This document shows positions 24,682 to 34,122 of a DNA stretch of 64,000 nt, piece by piece; the stretch's first letter is position 1; each line of letters opens with the position of its first letter. Origin of the DNA: Selenomonas sp. WCT3. Lineage in GTDB: Bacteria; Bacillota; Negativicutes; Selenomonadales; Selenomonadaceae. The DNA is taken from the NCBI GenBank assembly GCA_900100835.1, contig FNCM01000005.1, forward strand, positions 62,001-126,000, read 5' to 3'. The notes under the pieces were generated by a model, which saw nothing but the letters and a program-made list of their open reading frames with translations, searched no databases and had not been told where the DNA came from. Position numbers and translations under genes: made by a program.

Positions 24682-25629
24682 TTATTTGCCAAACAAATCC
24701 AGAACGATATCCTTGTAGCTGTAGCTTTCGGAAATCAGATTTTTGCTTTTGAGCCAGCTGAGGCAATCCATCACATCGCTTTCCTTGGGCAAAGCTGCTT
24801 CGTGATATTTCGGCAACTTCAACGCATCCTTGGCTGCCGGCGGGAAGCCCCCTTTTTCGATGACGAGATCGATGTACTCGGAACGATCCGCCTGATTCAA
24901 ATAGGCCACTGCCTTGTTATAGGCACGATACATGGCCTGAATCTCTGCCTTTTTGCTATCGGTTGCTTTCGCCGTGAACATGATGACGCCGGGATTGATG
25001 CCCAGCTCATCAGACCCCGTCACATACTTACAGCCATTATGGACGGCAATGCTTGCCATCGGTTCCGGCAGGGTTGCGGCGGCGAGCTTGCCATTCTGAA
25101 GCATCTCCAGCCGCGTGGGAATCTGCGGAATGATGACCTTGTTGATGCTGTCGCCATCCATGTTTTCCTTGGCAAGAATCTGATCCGTCACGTATTCGAT
25201 AATGGTATTGCGCGATACCGATACGTCTTTACCAGCTAGACCTTTGACATCCTTGATGCCCGAATCCTTGCTGGCAATCAGTTTATAACTGCCATCGGTA
25301 AAGGAGGTGACTTTCACGTCAAAACCGCCGGATTTCGCAAAGGCAACAGCCAGCATATCGGAAACCGCACCGTCTAAGTTGCCGCTCTGCAGAGCCGAAT
25401 CCCGGTCCATGGCACTCTTGTACTGCTGAAGATTTACGTCCAGCCCCTCTTCTTTAAAGTAACCCTTTTCCTGGGCGATGATAAAGGGGACCGAATCCGT
25501 ATCCGGCATCAAGCCGATGGTAATCGGCTGAAGGTTCTGCTTGTTGCTGCCAGCCTCTTTAGAAGTGCCACAGCCAGCAACGACGGCCATGGAAAGGACC
25601 GCCAATACTATCGCAACTATCTTTTTCAA
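24682..25629 (-). CDS. ABC transporter substrate-binding lipoprotein (NrtA/SsuA/THI5 fold)
   Basis: The 315-residue protein starts with a lipoprotein signal ending in the lipobox VVAGC, so it should be attached to a membrane by its cysteine. The mature part is an NMT1/THI5-like periplasmic-binding fold: ITIGLMPDTDSVPFIIAQEKGYFKEEGLDV, then DGAVSDMLAVAFAKSG and LPEPMASIAV. Such proteins bind sulfonates, nitrate, riboflavin or pyrimidine compounds. The start is a TTG after AGAAGG. Position between a coiled-coil membrane protein and the ATPase is conserved within this operon. Ligand not predictable. Confidence 0.9.
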   Translation of the reverse strand: MKKIVAIVLAVLSMAVVAGCGTSKEAGSNKQNLQPITIGLMPDTDSVPFIIAQEKGYFKEEGLDVNLQQYKSAMDRDSALQSGNLDGAVSDMLAVAFAKSGGFDVKVTSFTDGSYKLIASKDSGIKDVKGLAGKDVSVSRNTIIEYVTDQILAKENMDGDSINKVIIPQIPTRLEMLQNGKLAAATLPEPMASIAVHNGCKYVTGSDELGINPGVIMFTAKATDSKKAEIQAMYRAYNKAVAYLNQADRSEYIDLVIEKGGFPPAAKDALKLPKYHEAALPKESDVMDCLSWLKSKNLISESYSYKDIVLDLFGK

Positions 25630-25662
25630 GGTTATGCCTTCTTTCTTATCGTCTTAGGGCAA

Positions 25663-26508
25663 TCAGTGGGACAACCAGCCCTCCAGCAGGTCAGCACCGA
25701 CTTTGGCATAATGGATGGCCTGATTGATAACGCCCTTGTTCTCCTCATAGGCAGCCGCCGCTTTATCCTTTAGCTGACTGGCCTCGGCCTTCATGGCTTC
25801 TACCGAATCCAGCTTGGAATTAACTTCATCCAGCATGCGCTGAGCATCCTCGATGGACTTGCCCACATCAGCTGCCGCCGTATCACTTTGCGCACTCTGC
25901 TGTTTGTTCTGCTCCACCTTTTGCCGGCGGTCTGCTTCTTTGCCCGTCACCTTATCGATTATCTTGCCGATGGTAGAACTCGGAGCACTGTCATCCAGCT
26001 GCTCATTGCGGCCTTTGGCCCGGCTGGACTGCTCTTCCAACTGCCGCTGGCGCTCCTGCAGTTCCTTCTTCTGTTTTTCCAATTCCGCCCGGCGTGCCTT
26101 AAGGTCTGTCTCCTGTTCGGCAATCTGCTTTTCCTTGTCCTTCATTTGCTGTTCCTGCACCTGCCGTGCATGCTGCGCTTCGGACTTGTCCTGATTATAA
26201 CCAGCAATCATAAAGCCGATAAGAAGGGCGGCAGCAAAACCACCACCAAGCAGCAAAGCCCGTTTACGCTTCGGCGTCAGGAATTTCTTCTTCTGTTCCT
26301 CCGCTTTGGGCTTTTTGCCATCCGGCGACAACTCCCGCACTTTGCCCGCAGCCTGACCAGCTTGCGGGAAGGGAGGCTTAATCCCCAAATCATCTCCTAA
26401 GGCTGGCAGTTCCTGGGTATCGGAGAGCTGCGGCTTTTTGCCTTTTTTCAGCGCCTCCATATCCTCCGGACTCATATATTGCGTTTTTTCCAGGTCTTCG
26501 TTTTTCAT
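25663..26508 (-). CDS. Single-pass membrane protein with long coiled coil
   Basis: The 281-residue protein has a charged, proline-rich cytoplasmic N-terminus (residues 1-80, with KKGKKPQL and LTPKRKR), one membrane helix (about 84-103) and a long extracytoplasmic coiled coil (about 110-175, rich in Glu, Lys and Gln). A linker and second helical region (about 210-260) follow. I know no specific family; it resembles envelope-spanning tethers. It lies 11 bp after the DUF3783-like gene and 33 bp before the substrate-binding protein, so it belongs to the operon. Confidence 0.7.
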   Translation of the reverse strand: MKNEDLEKTQYMSPEDMEALKKGKKPQLSDTQELPALGDDLGIKPPFPQAGQAAGKVRELSPDGKKPKAEEQKKKFLTPKRKRALLLGGGFAAALLIGFMIAGYNQDKSEAQHARQVQEQQMKDKEKQIAEQETDLKARRAELEKQKKELQERQRQLEEQSSRAKGRNEQLDDSAPSSTIGKIIDKVTGKEADRRQKVEQNKQQSAQSDTAAADVGKSIEDAQRMLDEVNSKLDSVEAMKAEASQLKDKAAAAYEENKGVINQAIHYAKVGADLLEGWLSH

Positions 26509-26519
26509 GGTTCTTGCTC

Positions 26520-26936
26520 TTACTCCGTTTTCTGTTTTTCCTTTTCCTGTTGCTGGACCATAACGGCATGCTCCTTCTGCATAGTCTCACAGAGACGGCG
26601 CAGGGTCCACAGGGTATTAAAGGGGGTTACCACCGATTTGTACTGCACCTTCGACACACCGGCACGCCGTAGCGCCAACAGCACCTCATCCAGGCGCTTG
26701 TTGCGAATATTCTGCAGCACCATCACTTCATGGGGAAAGACAAAGTCGTCATCGGCATCAGGTTTTTCCGCTGCCTTGAATCCCTTCATCCCCAACAGAT
26801 AGCCGACTTTTTGGGTCCAATCGTCCACCGGAATCACCTTTGAAACAACCCCCATACGGCTGAGCACCTTGCGGGCCAGCTGTAATTTTTCCATATCGCG
26901 AAATTGATAGAATAAAACTTGTTCTTGTCGTTTCAT
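26520..26936 (-). CDS. DUF3783-like protein
   Basis: The 138-residue protein resembles DUF3783: an N-terminal beta-alpha start (EQVLFYQFRDMEKLQLARKVLSRMGV), the QKVGYLLGM segment, PHEVMVLQNI, and KSVVTPFNTLWTLRRL at the C-terminus. This small cytoplasmic family occurs in Clostridia and Negativicutes and has no known function. The start follows AAGGAG. It lies 16 bp after the NYN-domain gene. Confidence 0.75.
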   Translation of the reverse strand: MKRQEQVLFYQFRDMEKLQLARKVLSRMGVVSKVIPVDDWTQKVGYLLGMKGFKAAEKPDADDDFVFPHEVMVLQNIRNKRLDEVLLALRRAGVSKVQYKSVVTPFNTLWTLRRLCETMQKEHAVMVQQQEKEKQKTE

Positions 26937-26952
26937 CCAAAGTGCTCCTTTA

Positions 26953-27786
26953 TCAGTGGGCCAAGCCCCTCATAATCAGATAGGTAACGAGTTCATCTAA
27001 AGATACCCCTTCTTCCTGCTTGCGCTCTTCTAACGACTTGCGCAGGCTCTTGGGCAGCTTGACCGTCATCATGCCATCGGCTAACTGCCCTGTTGGAGAT
27101 ACAGTTTTAACTTCTGCCACTTTGGCAGAAGCTTCGCGTTTCTTTACCGCCGCCTTCTTGGGGGGCTCTGCCTTCTTCTTTGGCTCAGCCTTGGCCTTAG
27201 GCTCAGCCTTGGCCTTTTCCAATTCCAAAACCTTAGCCTTGGCACTGTTCTTCTTGGTACTCTTAGCCGGCTTTACCGCTTTGGCTTTCTTATCCTCAGT
27301 CACGGCTTCCTTTTTCTTTTCAGCCTTTTTGACCGGCTTCTTTTTTTCTTCCGGCGGATAGACCATAAACTCATTGTAGGCGTTCCGCAGGATTTCGCTG
27401 GCCTGCTTGGTCCCCACACCGATAATATAGGACGGCGTCTTCGAGTTTAAAAGCTCGGCGATGCGGACAAAATCCGAATCTGTCGTGATGATGAAGAACT
27501 TGCGAACGCCCTCCTGATAAAGCAGCGCCGCTGAATCGTAAATCGCCGAATCCAGCGAATTCTTGCCCTGATACGTGCGGCTTATCTGGCGGAAGGTAAA
27601 GCCCGGGCGGCGCATGAGTTTTTCCCAACGCTTCTGCTCCGGATGAGCCTCCCAGTCCGATACAACGATGGTCCGGCAGGGCTGGAACCGCCGTGCCTTG
27701 CCCAAGGTGTAATTTAGCATCTCAAAGGGCGCGTTTTCGATATCGTATAGTATTGCTACTGTTTCATTACTCGAATCGAGTGTCAT
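26953..27786 (-). CDS. NYN-domain (PIN-like) nuclease fused to a ribbon-helix-helix domain
   Basis: Residues 8-145 form a NYN/LabA-like PIN domain: AILYDIENAP with the first acidic residue, then TDSDFVRIAELLNSK with the acidic pair, and IIGVGTKQASEILRNAYNEF. NYN proteins are predicted metal-dependent RNases. A very basic Lys-Ala linker follows (about 146-230, with repeats of KAEPK type), then a C-terminal MMTVKLPKSLRKSLEERKQ with SLDELVTYLIMRGL, which reads as an Arc/CopG ribbon-helix-helix. The basic tail could bind DNA or RNA. It heads the seven-gene operon. Confidence 0.82.
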   Translation of the reverse strand: MTLDSSNETVAILYDIENAPFEMLNYTLGKARRFQPCRTIVVSDWEAHPEQKRWEKLMRRPGFTFRQISRTYQGKNSLDSAIYDSAALLYQEGVRKFFIITTDSDFVRIAELLNSKTPSYIIGVGTKQASEILRNAYNEFMVYPPEEKKKPVKKAEKKKEAVTEDKKAKAVKPAKSTKKNSAKAKVLELEKAKAEPKAKAEPKKKAEPPKKAAVKKREASAKVAEVKTVSPTGQLADGMMTVKLPKSLRKSLEERKQEEGVSLDELVTYLIMRGLAH

Positions 27787-27869
27787 ACAATCCTTCTTTC
27801 GCTATTTCTTGTCTCATAATAGTCACAAATGTATCTATTCGACCTGCTCGCGAAAAATCCTGCTTTGGC

Positions 27870-28964
27870 TTAGCAAACCGGACGACAGGCTTCCTCAATG
27901 ACACCGCCGCCCACTACGGTATCCCCATCGTAGAACACCACGGACTGTCCCGGGGTCACTGCCCGCTGGGGCTCATCAAAGTTCACCTGCAAACGGCCGT
28001 CCTCGCGCAGGGTGAGACTGGCCATGCTTTCGTTTTTGCCATAACGGATTTTGGCGGCATAGCGGCAGGGCTTAGTAAACTCGTCAAAGGCAATCCAATT
28101 AAGATCCCCGGCGATGAGTCCACCCGCATAGACATCGCTGGCGCCGCCAACGATTACCTGATTGTTCTTCATGTCAAGTTCCGTCACGTAAAGGGGCTCT
28201 GGTGCCGCAATACCAAGGCCCTTGCGCTGGCCAATGGTATAGAGCGGTACACCGTCATGACGGCCCAGCACCTTCCCATCACGGTCAACGATATTGCCCG
28301 GCTTCAGACAGGATGGATTCTTATCCCGCAGGAAGGCCTTGTAGTCGTCGTGGGGCACAAAGCAGATTTCTTGGCTGTCCGGTTTATGGGCCACCGGCAG
28401 ATTGAACTTCTCCGCCAATTCGCGGGTGTGCACCTTCGTCATGCCACCCAGCGGCAGCAGAAAATGACGCAGCGTCTTCTGGTTCAGATGATAGAGCGCA
28501 TAGGACTGGTCCTTATGGGTGTCAACGCCCTTCTTGAGAACGAAGCGGCCGTTTTCCTCCTGCTCGATACGGGCATAATGCCCCGTAGCCAAGAACTCTG
28601 CCCCCAGCTCCAGCGTCTTATCAAGCAGCAGACCGAACTTCATATAGCGATTACAGGCAATGCAGGGATTTGGCGTCCACCCCTTGGCGTAATCGGCCAA
28701 AAAATAATCGATAACATCCTTTTGGAAGGCCTCTTTAAAATTGACCGTATAATGTGGGATACCGATGGTCTCCGCCACCCGGCGGGCATCGTCGACGCTG
28801 GCCAGACTGCAGCAGCCCCGATCGTTACAATCAAAGTCGCGGCTCTCCTCCGAGAGGCGCATGGTGATGCCAATGACCTCATAGCCCTGTTCGACAAGCA
28901 GCGCTGCCGTCAAGGAACTATCCACACCGCCGCTCATGGCCACTACTACTTTTTTCTTTTCCAT
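27870..28964 (-). CDS. mnmA: tRNA-specific 2-thiouridylase
   Basis: The 364-residue enzyme makes 2-thiouridine at the wobble base of Lys, Glu and Gln tRNAs. The PP-loop AMSGGVDSS (residues about 9-17) binds ATP. Catalytic cysteines lie in NPCIACN and SQEICFV. VDTHKDQSYALYHL and the C-terminal beta-barrel are typical. Between strands 2 and 3 it has the segment DCNDRGCCSLASVDDAR, a cysteine-containing insertion shared with many bacterial MnmA proteins. The start has AGGAGA. It is divergent from tmcAL, another tRNA-modifying enzyme. Confidence 0.96.
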   Translation of the reverse strand: MEKKKVVVAMSGGVDSSLTAALLVEQGYEVIGITMRLSEESRDFDCNDRGCCSLASVDDARRVAETIGIPHYTVNFKEAFQKDVIDYFLADYAKGWTPNPCIACNRYMKFGLLLDKTLELGAEFLATGHYARIEQEENGRFVLKKGVDTHKDQSYALYHLNQKTLRHFLLPLGGMTKVHTRELAEKFNLPVAHKPDSQEICFVPHDDYKAFLRDKNPSCLKPGNIVDRDGKVLGRHDGVPLYTIGQRKGLGIAAPEPLYVTELDMKNNQVIVGGASDVYAGGLIAGDLNWIAFDEFTKPCRYAAKIRYGKNESMASLTLREDGRLQVNFDEPQRAVTPGQSVVFYDGDTVVGGGVIEEACRPVC

Positions 28965-29134
28965 CTATTTCAATCTCCTATATCCGTACGAAATATCATG
29001 CGCTATAATCGCATTCGTATCTTTAAGTATAACATATTCTCGCCCAGACCCAAAGGAATCTTGTCACAAATGCCCCGCAAATGCTAAACTAAACAAAGAA
29101 CCTATTCTCGTTAACTAGCACAGGAGGCATCGTC

Positions 29135-30421
29135 ATGCACGTTACCGGTATCATCGCCGAGTACAATCCCTTCCATAACGGCCATCGCTATCAAATCGAA
29201 CAAATTCGCCAGACCTATCCCAAAAGTATCGTCATTGCTGTCATGAGCGGCAGCTTTGTCCAGCGTGGGCAGGCAGCGCTTTTCGACAAATGGCAACGTG
29301 CCGAGCTGGCCATTGCTGGCGGCTGCGACCTAGTCCTTGAGCTGCCCTTCGCCTTCTCCTGCCGCAGTGCCCAGGACTTTGCCCGCGGTGGCGTACGCCT
29401 GCTAACGCGGCTTGGCTGCGTCGACACGCTGGCCTTTGGCGCCGAATGCCCGTCCCTAGTCACGCTCAAGACCATTGCAGCGGCCATTGACTCCGATGCC
29501 GTCCAAAGACAGCTGCACGAGCGGATAAATGACGGAGCCTCCTACGCCCAAGCACTTACAGAACTTACCGCCACGGCCGCCGGTGCCGACGCAACCCTTT
29601 TGCACGAGCCAAACAACATTCTTGCCATCGAGTACCTGCGGGCACTGGAAAAAACGCCCGGCATCAAGCCACTATTGATTCCCCGGGCCGGTGCCGGCTA
29701 TCATGACAAGGACATCAGCGCCACCAACGCCAGCGCAACAGCCATCCGACAGTTGTTGCATAAAGCCGCTGTCGCCGCGCGAGCCGCCGACGGCAAACTG
29801 CTCGCGGCCCAGCTAACAGAACACGACGCTCACGCGCTGCGCCAGTCGTTACCACCAGCCAGCTTAGACGCACTCCAGCGACTCGCAGTCTCCCAGCTGC
29901 CAGACCATAACCGCCTGCTTCTGCCATTGCAGGCCCTAATGCTACGCACCGATAACCAAGCCCTAGGCAAGTTTGCCGGTATCAACGAAGGCCTGGAAAA
30001 CCGCTTGCGGAACTGCCTGCAAACAACTACAACCTATGGGGAACTCCTAGCTGCCGCCACCACCAAGCGCTATTCCCGAAGCCGCATCGCCCGCACCCTC
30101 ATCCACCTAATGCTCGGCGTCACACAGACACAACTGGATACTATCGACAAGTCCGGACCGCTCTACGCCCGCATACTCGCCTGCGGCCACCGCGGGCGCG
30201 ACTTACTCCATCGCATAAAAAAAGCGGAAACACTTCCGCTCATCACCAAAACCAGTGCCTACCTAACCAGCACCCAGCGCGCCCAGGGCCTTGACACCTT
30301 ATCGCCCCTGCAGCAACAGCTTACCCTTGACACCATGTCCACCGAACTGCGCCAGCTGATTACCCCGCAAACAAACAAAAAGCGCAACGACTTCCAACAA
30401 TCCCCACGCTTCTTTTCTTAA
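29135..30421 (+). CDS. tmcAL: tRNA(Met) cytidine acetate ligase
   Basis: This 428-residue protein is TmcAL (formerly YlbM), which uses acetate and ATP to acetylate the wobble cytidine of elongator tRNA-Met. The N-terminal nucleotidyltransferase domain carries IIAEYNPFHNGH (the HxGH-like motif), SGSFVQRGQAA and FGAEC. The C-terminal helical region contains KRYSRSRIARTLIHLMLG, typical for the family. The length is usual (about 400-430). AGGAGG lies at good distance from the ATG. Confidence 0.93.
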   Translation: MHVTGIIAEYNPFHNGHRYQIEQIRQTYPKSIVIAVMSGSFVQRGQAALFDKWQRAELAIAGGCDLVLELPFAFSCRSAQDFARGGVRLLTRLGCVDTLAFGAECPSLVTLKTIAAAIDSDAVQRQLHERINDGASYAQALTELTATAAGADATLLHEPNNILAIEYLRALEKTPGIKPLLIPRAGAGYHDKDISATNASATAIRQLLHKAAVAARAADGKLLAAQLTEHDAHALRQSLPPASLDALQRLAVSQLPDHNRLLLPLQALMLRTDNQALGKFAGINEGLENRLRNCLQTTTTYGELLAAATTKRYSRSRIARTLIHLMLGVTQTQLDTIDKSGPLYARILACGHRGRDLLHRIKKAETLPLITKTSAYLTSTQRAQGLDTLSPLQQQLTLDTMSTELRQLITPQTNKKRNDFQQSPRFFS

Positions 30422-30476
30422 AGCATGGTTGGTACTTTTCGATAACAACCACATATATACCGTCAAAAACTGGAGT

Positions 30477-30501
30477 TTGACTTGTCAATTTGACCGGTCA
30501 A
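30477..30501. repeat. Tandem TTGACNNGTCAA palindromes
   Basis: TTGACTTGTCAA (30477-30488) and TTGACCGGTCAA (30490-30501) lie 13 bp apart between the convergent tmcAL and lipid kinase genes, followed by the hairpin at 30537. Confidence 0.75.
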
Positions 30502-30536
30502 CTGCAGGCAAAAACACAATAAACCAGCAATGCAAT

Positions 30537-30566
30537 AGCGGGTGGTTGACTTTTCAACCACCCGCT
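30537..30566. terminator. Hairpin terminator between tmcAL and the lipid kinase gene
   Basis: AGCGGGTGGTTGA pairs perfectly with TCAACCACCCGCT around a 4-nt loop. It lies 12 bp after the stop of the minus-strand kinase gene and may serve both convergent genes. T-runs are weak. Confidence 0.65.
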
Positions 30567-30578
30567 TAACCATTCTGC

Positions 30579-31469
30579 TTATCTTTTTCCATCACAGTAA
30601 ACCGCAATGGCCTGCGGCACCGTTTCGATGGTTAAGGGCAGCAATGGGCCGATTTCTCCATCCAAATCACTCTGCAAGGGTTCTGCCGCTTCAATGCGGA
30701 AGGTTTCTGCCTGAATGTGCAGAACCTTATCCTTCTCCGACACCGGCTTTCCTGCGATAAGGTCAGCGGTTACAGCCATCAGGGAAGGCACGCCGCATTT
30801 GCGGATAGCCAACAGATCCAATTTCCCATCGGTGACCGATACGTCCTTGGCCACATTTTTCATGCTGCCCACCACGGCGCTGTTGATGACCACAAACAGG
30901 AAAGCCTCCAGCTCATGAAGCACGCCATCGGCTTCAATTTTCAGCGGTACGGCGTGGAATTTTGGAATCTCGCCCAGGCCTTTGATATAATAGGCCATCT
31001 TGCCCATGGCATTTTTGAGCCGCGCGTCCACTTCGTGGGCAATGCCTGTCATCATGCCAGCGCTGGCCACGTTGATGAAATAGTCCTCACCCACCTTGCC
31101 CAGGTCCATGCGACAGGCTTTGCCAGCGGCGATGATGTCGAAATACCTCTCCATGTCCTCATTGATTTTGAGATAGGTGGCAAAATCGTTGGACGTACCA
31201 CTGCCGATGATGCCCAGGGGCAGGTCGATGCCGTTTTTCACCATCAGATTGACGCACTCGTGAACCGTTCCGTCACCGCCAGCAGCCAGCACCCCTTCCG
31301 GCTGGGTCTCACGGACAAAATCGACAAAATCCTCATTGCCTTCTTTTTTCGTCCGATACAAGAGCAACAGAATGTTGCGGCGCTGAAAGGCCTCAATCAT
31401 ACTATCGAGTTTATTCTTGAAGGCTGCATGCCCCGATACTGGATTATAGAAAAGGACCAGCTTTTTCAA
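30579..31469 (-). CDS. Diacylglycerol kinase-type lipid kinase (YegS/BmrU family)
   Basis: The 296-residue protein has the DAGK catalytic motifs: LFYNPVSGHAAFK at the N-terminus, AAGGDGTVHECVN (nucleotide-binding GGDGT) and GIIGSGTSNDFA. The C-terminal beta-sandwich (LEAFLFVVINSAVVGSMKNVA, then LQSDLDGEIG) is also complete. It phosphorylates diacylglycerol or a related lipid. The frame runs further upstream, but I start at the TTG at 31469, which follows AGGAGGAG. It is 52 bp after the flippase gene and probably in its operon. Confidence 0.88.
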   Translation of the reverse strand: MKKLVLFYNPVSGHAAFKNKLDSMIEAFQRRNILLLLYRTKKEGNEDFVDFVRETQPEGVLAAGGDGTVHECVNLMVKNGIDLPLGIIGSGTSNDFATYLKINEDMERYFDIIAAGKACRMDLGKVGEDYFINVASAGMMTGIAHEVDARLKNAMGKMAYYIKGLGEIPKFHAVPLKIEADGVLHELEAFLFVVINSAVVGSMKNVAKDVSVTDGKLDLLAIRKCGVPSLMAVTADLIAGKPVSEKDKVLHIQAETFRIEAAEPLQSDLDGEIGPLLPLTIETVPQAIAVYCDGKR

Positions 31470-31521
31470 TGTTTCTCCTCCTATAAAAAACGAGCAGGTT
31501 GGTACTGCTCGTTTCATCGAA

Positions 31522-33189
31522 TCAATTTGCCGTCGTCTTGAAAACACCGATACGGCGCAGGAACTTGATGCCAATACGGCCGAGCATGGGCATACGCTCC
31601 AGGTCGTCTTCCCGCAAGCCGCCAATCAGCAACATAACGGCGATATAAACCGCACAGCCAAAGAACACCGCACCGAAGGTCGAGATAACCCCAATCTGCC
31701 ACCAGGCCATGGTCCAATCGTAGAAGAAGTAGACCGCCGCTGCCATGACCGCCGAAGCGATGATAGTCTTTAACAGCTGGGGAATCTCCATGCGATACCC
31801 GATGAACTTGTAGATGAAGATCAGATTGATGATGGCAGCGACCCCCATATCGGCTTCCGTAGCCCAGGCCGCACCCATGATGCCGAGCCAGGGGATTGCG
31901 GTAAGTTCCCAGTTAAGGACGACTTTGGCCACCGCAGCCAAGATCATATTGACCATCGGAATGGTCGGATGGCCAAGGCCCTGCAGGATGCCTGTGGATA
32001 CCTGATGCAGTCCCAATAGAATGATGCTGACTGCCGAAATCATAACGGCCGGACCAGCGCCAGGCGCATTGTAGATAAGGGACGAAATTGGCGTTGCCAG
32101 CACGAATACGATGACAAAGGCCGGGAAGCAGACGAAATTGGAGATGCGAACCGAAGCCGCCGTCTGATTGTAAACCCGCTTCATGTCCTTTAAGGCCCGA
32201 GCCTCCGAAATAGCCGGCACAATGCTCATAGCCATGGAGGCCGTGATGATGCAGGAAAGATTGACCAGCGGCACAGCCATGCCCGTAAGGTAACCGAAGA
32301 GCTCCGTGGCTTCATTGACGCTGTAGCCTGCCACTTCCAAGCGCTGGGGCACAATCATAAGGTCAAGGTTGGAGACCACCGGCAGCATGATGCTGGCTGC
32401 CGATACCGGCAAGGACAACTTAAAGATGCGCTTGATGATATCCCAGGCCGGCTCGCTTTCCTTGCCCAGCAGAGGCTGCAAATCGTTGCCATAGTCCCGC
32501 TCAATGTCCCGGTCGAGTTTCCAGTGGAAGTAGACCAGCACCATGAGGCCCGTCACCGCTCCCGCTAGCGCACCAAGGGATGCACCCGCCGATGCATAGT
32601 CAAGGCCCCAGGGCAGCAAGAGCTCCGCCAAGAGAATCATGGTAATGACGCGAAAAATCTGCTCAACAATCTGGGAAACCGCTGTCGGCGTCATGCGCTG
32701 CCAACCCTGTAGATAGCCGCGGGAACTCGCCAGCAAGGTGACGAAGAATACCGTCGGTGCCAACACCACAATGGACTTATAAGCGCGCGGGTCACGGACA
32801 AACTGCCAATCGATAAGCCAATCCGCCGCGAAATAGGTCAAAAACGAGAATACCAGGCCTGTCACCAGCATCAACGCCATGGAGATGTGGAACACGCGCC
32901 TTGCCCCGAAGATATCCTTTAACGCCACCTTCTCTGCCGTAATGATGGAGATAGCCACCGGCACACCAGCCTGCGACACCGTCATGGCAAAGAAATAAAT
33001 AGGGAAGGCCATCTGGTAAAGACCAATACCTTCACCGCCAAGGATTCGGGATACGAAAATCCAGTTCAAAGAACCGATGACCTTGACCACAAAACCGGCC
33101 ACCGTCAATATGAAGGTTCCCTTAAGGAAGGACTCCCCCTTGCTGGATTTCTTTTCTTCTTTTACTTCCTGGTTACTAATTGGAAACAC
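31522..33189 (-). CDS. MOP-superfamily flippase (SpoVB/YtgP-like polysaccharide or lipid exporter)
   Basis: The 555-residue protein has about 14 membrane helices and the SpoVB/MurJ-like pattern: LKGTFILTVAGFVVKVIGSLNWIFVSRILGGEGIGLYQMA at the N-terminus and PAISEARALKDMKRVYNQTA in the middle loop. Relatives flip lipid II or other polyprenyl-linked sugars. The proposed start is a GTG at 33189 with AGGCGG almost touching it, so the exact N-terminus is uncertain. It is followed by the lipid kinase gene, suggesting an envelope lipid operon. Confidence 0.87.
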   Translation of the reverse strand: MFPISNQEVKEEKKSSKGESFLKGTFILTVAGFVVKVIGSLNWIFVSRILGGEGIGLYQMAFPIYFFAMTVSQAGVPVAISIITAEKVALKDIFGARRVFHISMALMLVTGLVFSFLTYFAADWLIDWQFVRDPRAYKSIVVLAPTVFFVTLLASSRGYLQGWQRMTPTAVSQIVEQIFRVITMILLAELLLPWGLDYASAGASLGALAGAVTGLMVLVYFHWKLDRDIERDYGNDLQPLLGKESEPAWDIIKRIFKLSLPVSAASIMLPVVSNLDLMIVPQRLEVAGYSVNEATELFGYLTGMAVPLVNLSCIITASMAMSIVPAISEARALKDMKRVYNQTAASVRISNFVCFPAFVIVFVLATPISSLIYNAPGAGPAVMISAVSIILLGLHQVSTGILQGLGHPTIPMVNMILAAVAKVVLNWELTAIPWLGIMGAAWATEADMGVAAIINLIFIYKFIGYRMEIPQLLKTIIASAVMAAAVYFFYDWTMAWWQIGVISTFGAVFFGCAVYIAVMLLIGGLREDDLERMPMLGRIGIKFLRRIGVFKTTAN

Positions 33190-33350
33190 CGCCTATGTAC
33201 AAAGGCATACTGCACCTGACAGCATGCCCGTTTTGCAAAATCTCACCAATATCGCTATAATATTGGTACGTAACATATGAATTATATCATTTATAGCCTT
33301 GGTATGCCACATTTTTTTATGGCATCAGCCGAAAACGGCAAGGAGCAATC

Positions 33351-34118
33351 ATGAATCACAACCTGCTTGAATTCGATATGGCCCTGGGGCGCCAGAAACC
33401 GGAAACCATCGTCCACACCGACCATTACTGCCCATTCTGCGACCGCGAAAACCTGGAAAACATCATCGACAGCGATGGCTCCATCCTGCTGGTCCGCAAC
33501 AAATACAACGTACTGAAAGGAACTGACCAATTCGTGCTGATTGAAGGCGACGCCTGCCACAGCGATATGCCCGAATACACCACCGAACACATGCGAAAAC
33601 TCATCCGCTTTGGCATTCAGCACTGGCGGCAGCTTCTCCACTGCGGCAAATATCAGGAGGTTCTCTTCTTCAAAAACTTCGGCCCCCTGTCCGGCGGCAC
33701 CATTCGCCACCCCCACATGCAGCTTATCGCAATCCCCAACTTGTCCGTGGCGATTGCAGTTTCTCCCGAGGAATTTGACGGCCCAGTCATCTACGCCCAA
33801 AACAACGTAACCATGACGGTATCGGACCAACCCCGCATCGGTTTTTGGGAGTTCAATCTGATAGTCCGTAAGCTTACCGACCAATCCCTTGATACTTTGG
33901 CCGATTATCTGCAAATCGTCACGGACTATCTTACCCATCACTTTCACAAGCGCTGCAACAGTTATAACATTTTCTTCTATCATCGGGACAAAACCATCTA
34001 CGTCAAGCTCATGCCCCGGTTCGCCACCCCGCCGGTATTTGTGGGCTACGGCATCCGCGTGCGTCCCACCAATTACGAAACCATCGCCGAAGAATTTCAT
34101 AACCTGTACGGGAAATAA
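33351..34118 (+). CDS. DUF4931/GalT-like HIT-superfamily protein
   Basis: This 255-residue protein resembles galactose-1-phosphate uridylyltransferase but is shorter. It has a zinc-binding CPFC pair near residue 27 and the nucleotidyl-transfer motif GGTIRHPHMQL (about 118-128), with the HPH histidine as expected nucleophile. Such DUF4931 proteins are predicted nucleotidyltransferases or hydrolases of unknown substrate. The ATG follows AAGGAGC. It stands alone and ends in a strong terminator. Confidence 0.8.
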   Translation: MNHNLLEFDMALGRQKPETIVHTDHYCPFCDRENLENIIDSDGSILLVRNKYNVLKGTDQFVLIEGDACHSDMPEYTTEHMRKLIRFGIQHWRQLLHCGKYQEVLFFKNFGPLSGGTIRHPHMQLIAIPNLSVAIAVSPEEFDGPVIYAQNNVTMTVSDQPRIGFWEFNLIVRKLTDQSLDTLADYLQIVTDYLTHHFHKRCNSYNIFFYHRDKTIYVKLMPRFATPPVFVGYGIRVRPTNYETIAEEFHNLYGK

Positions 34119-34122
34119 AAAG

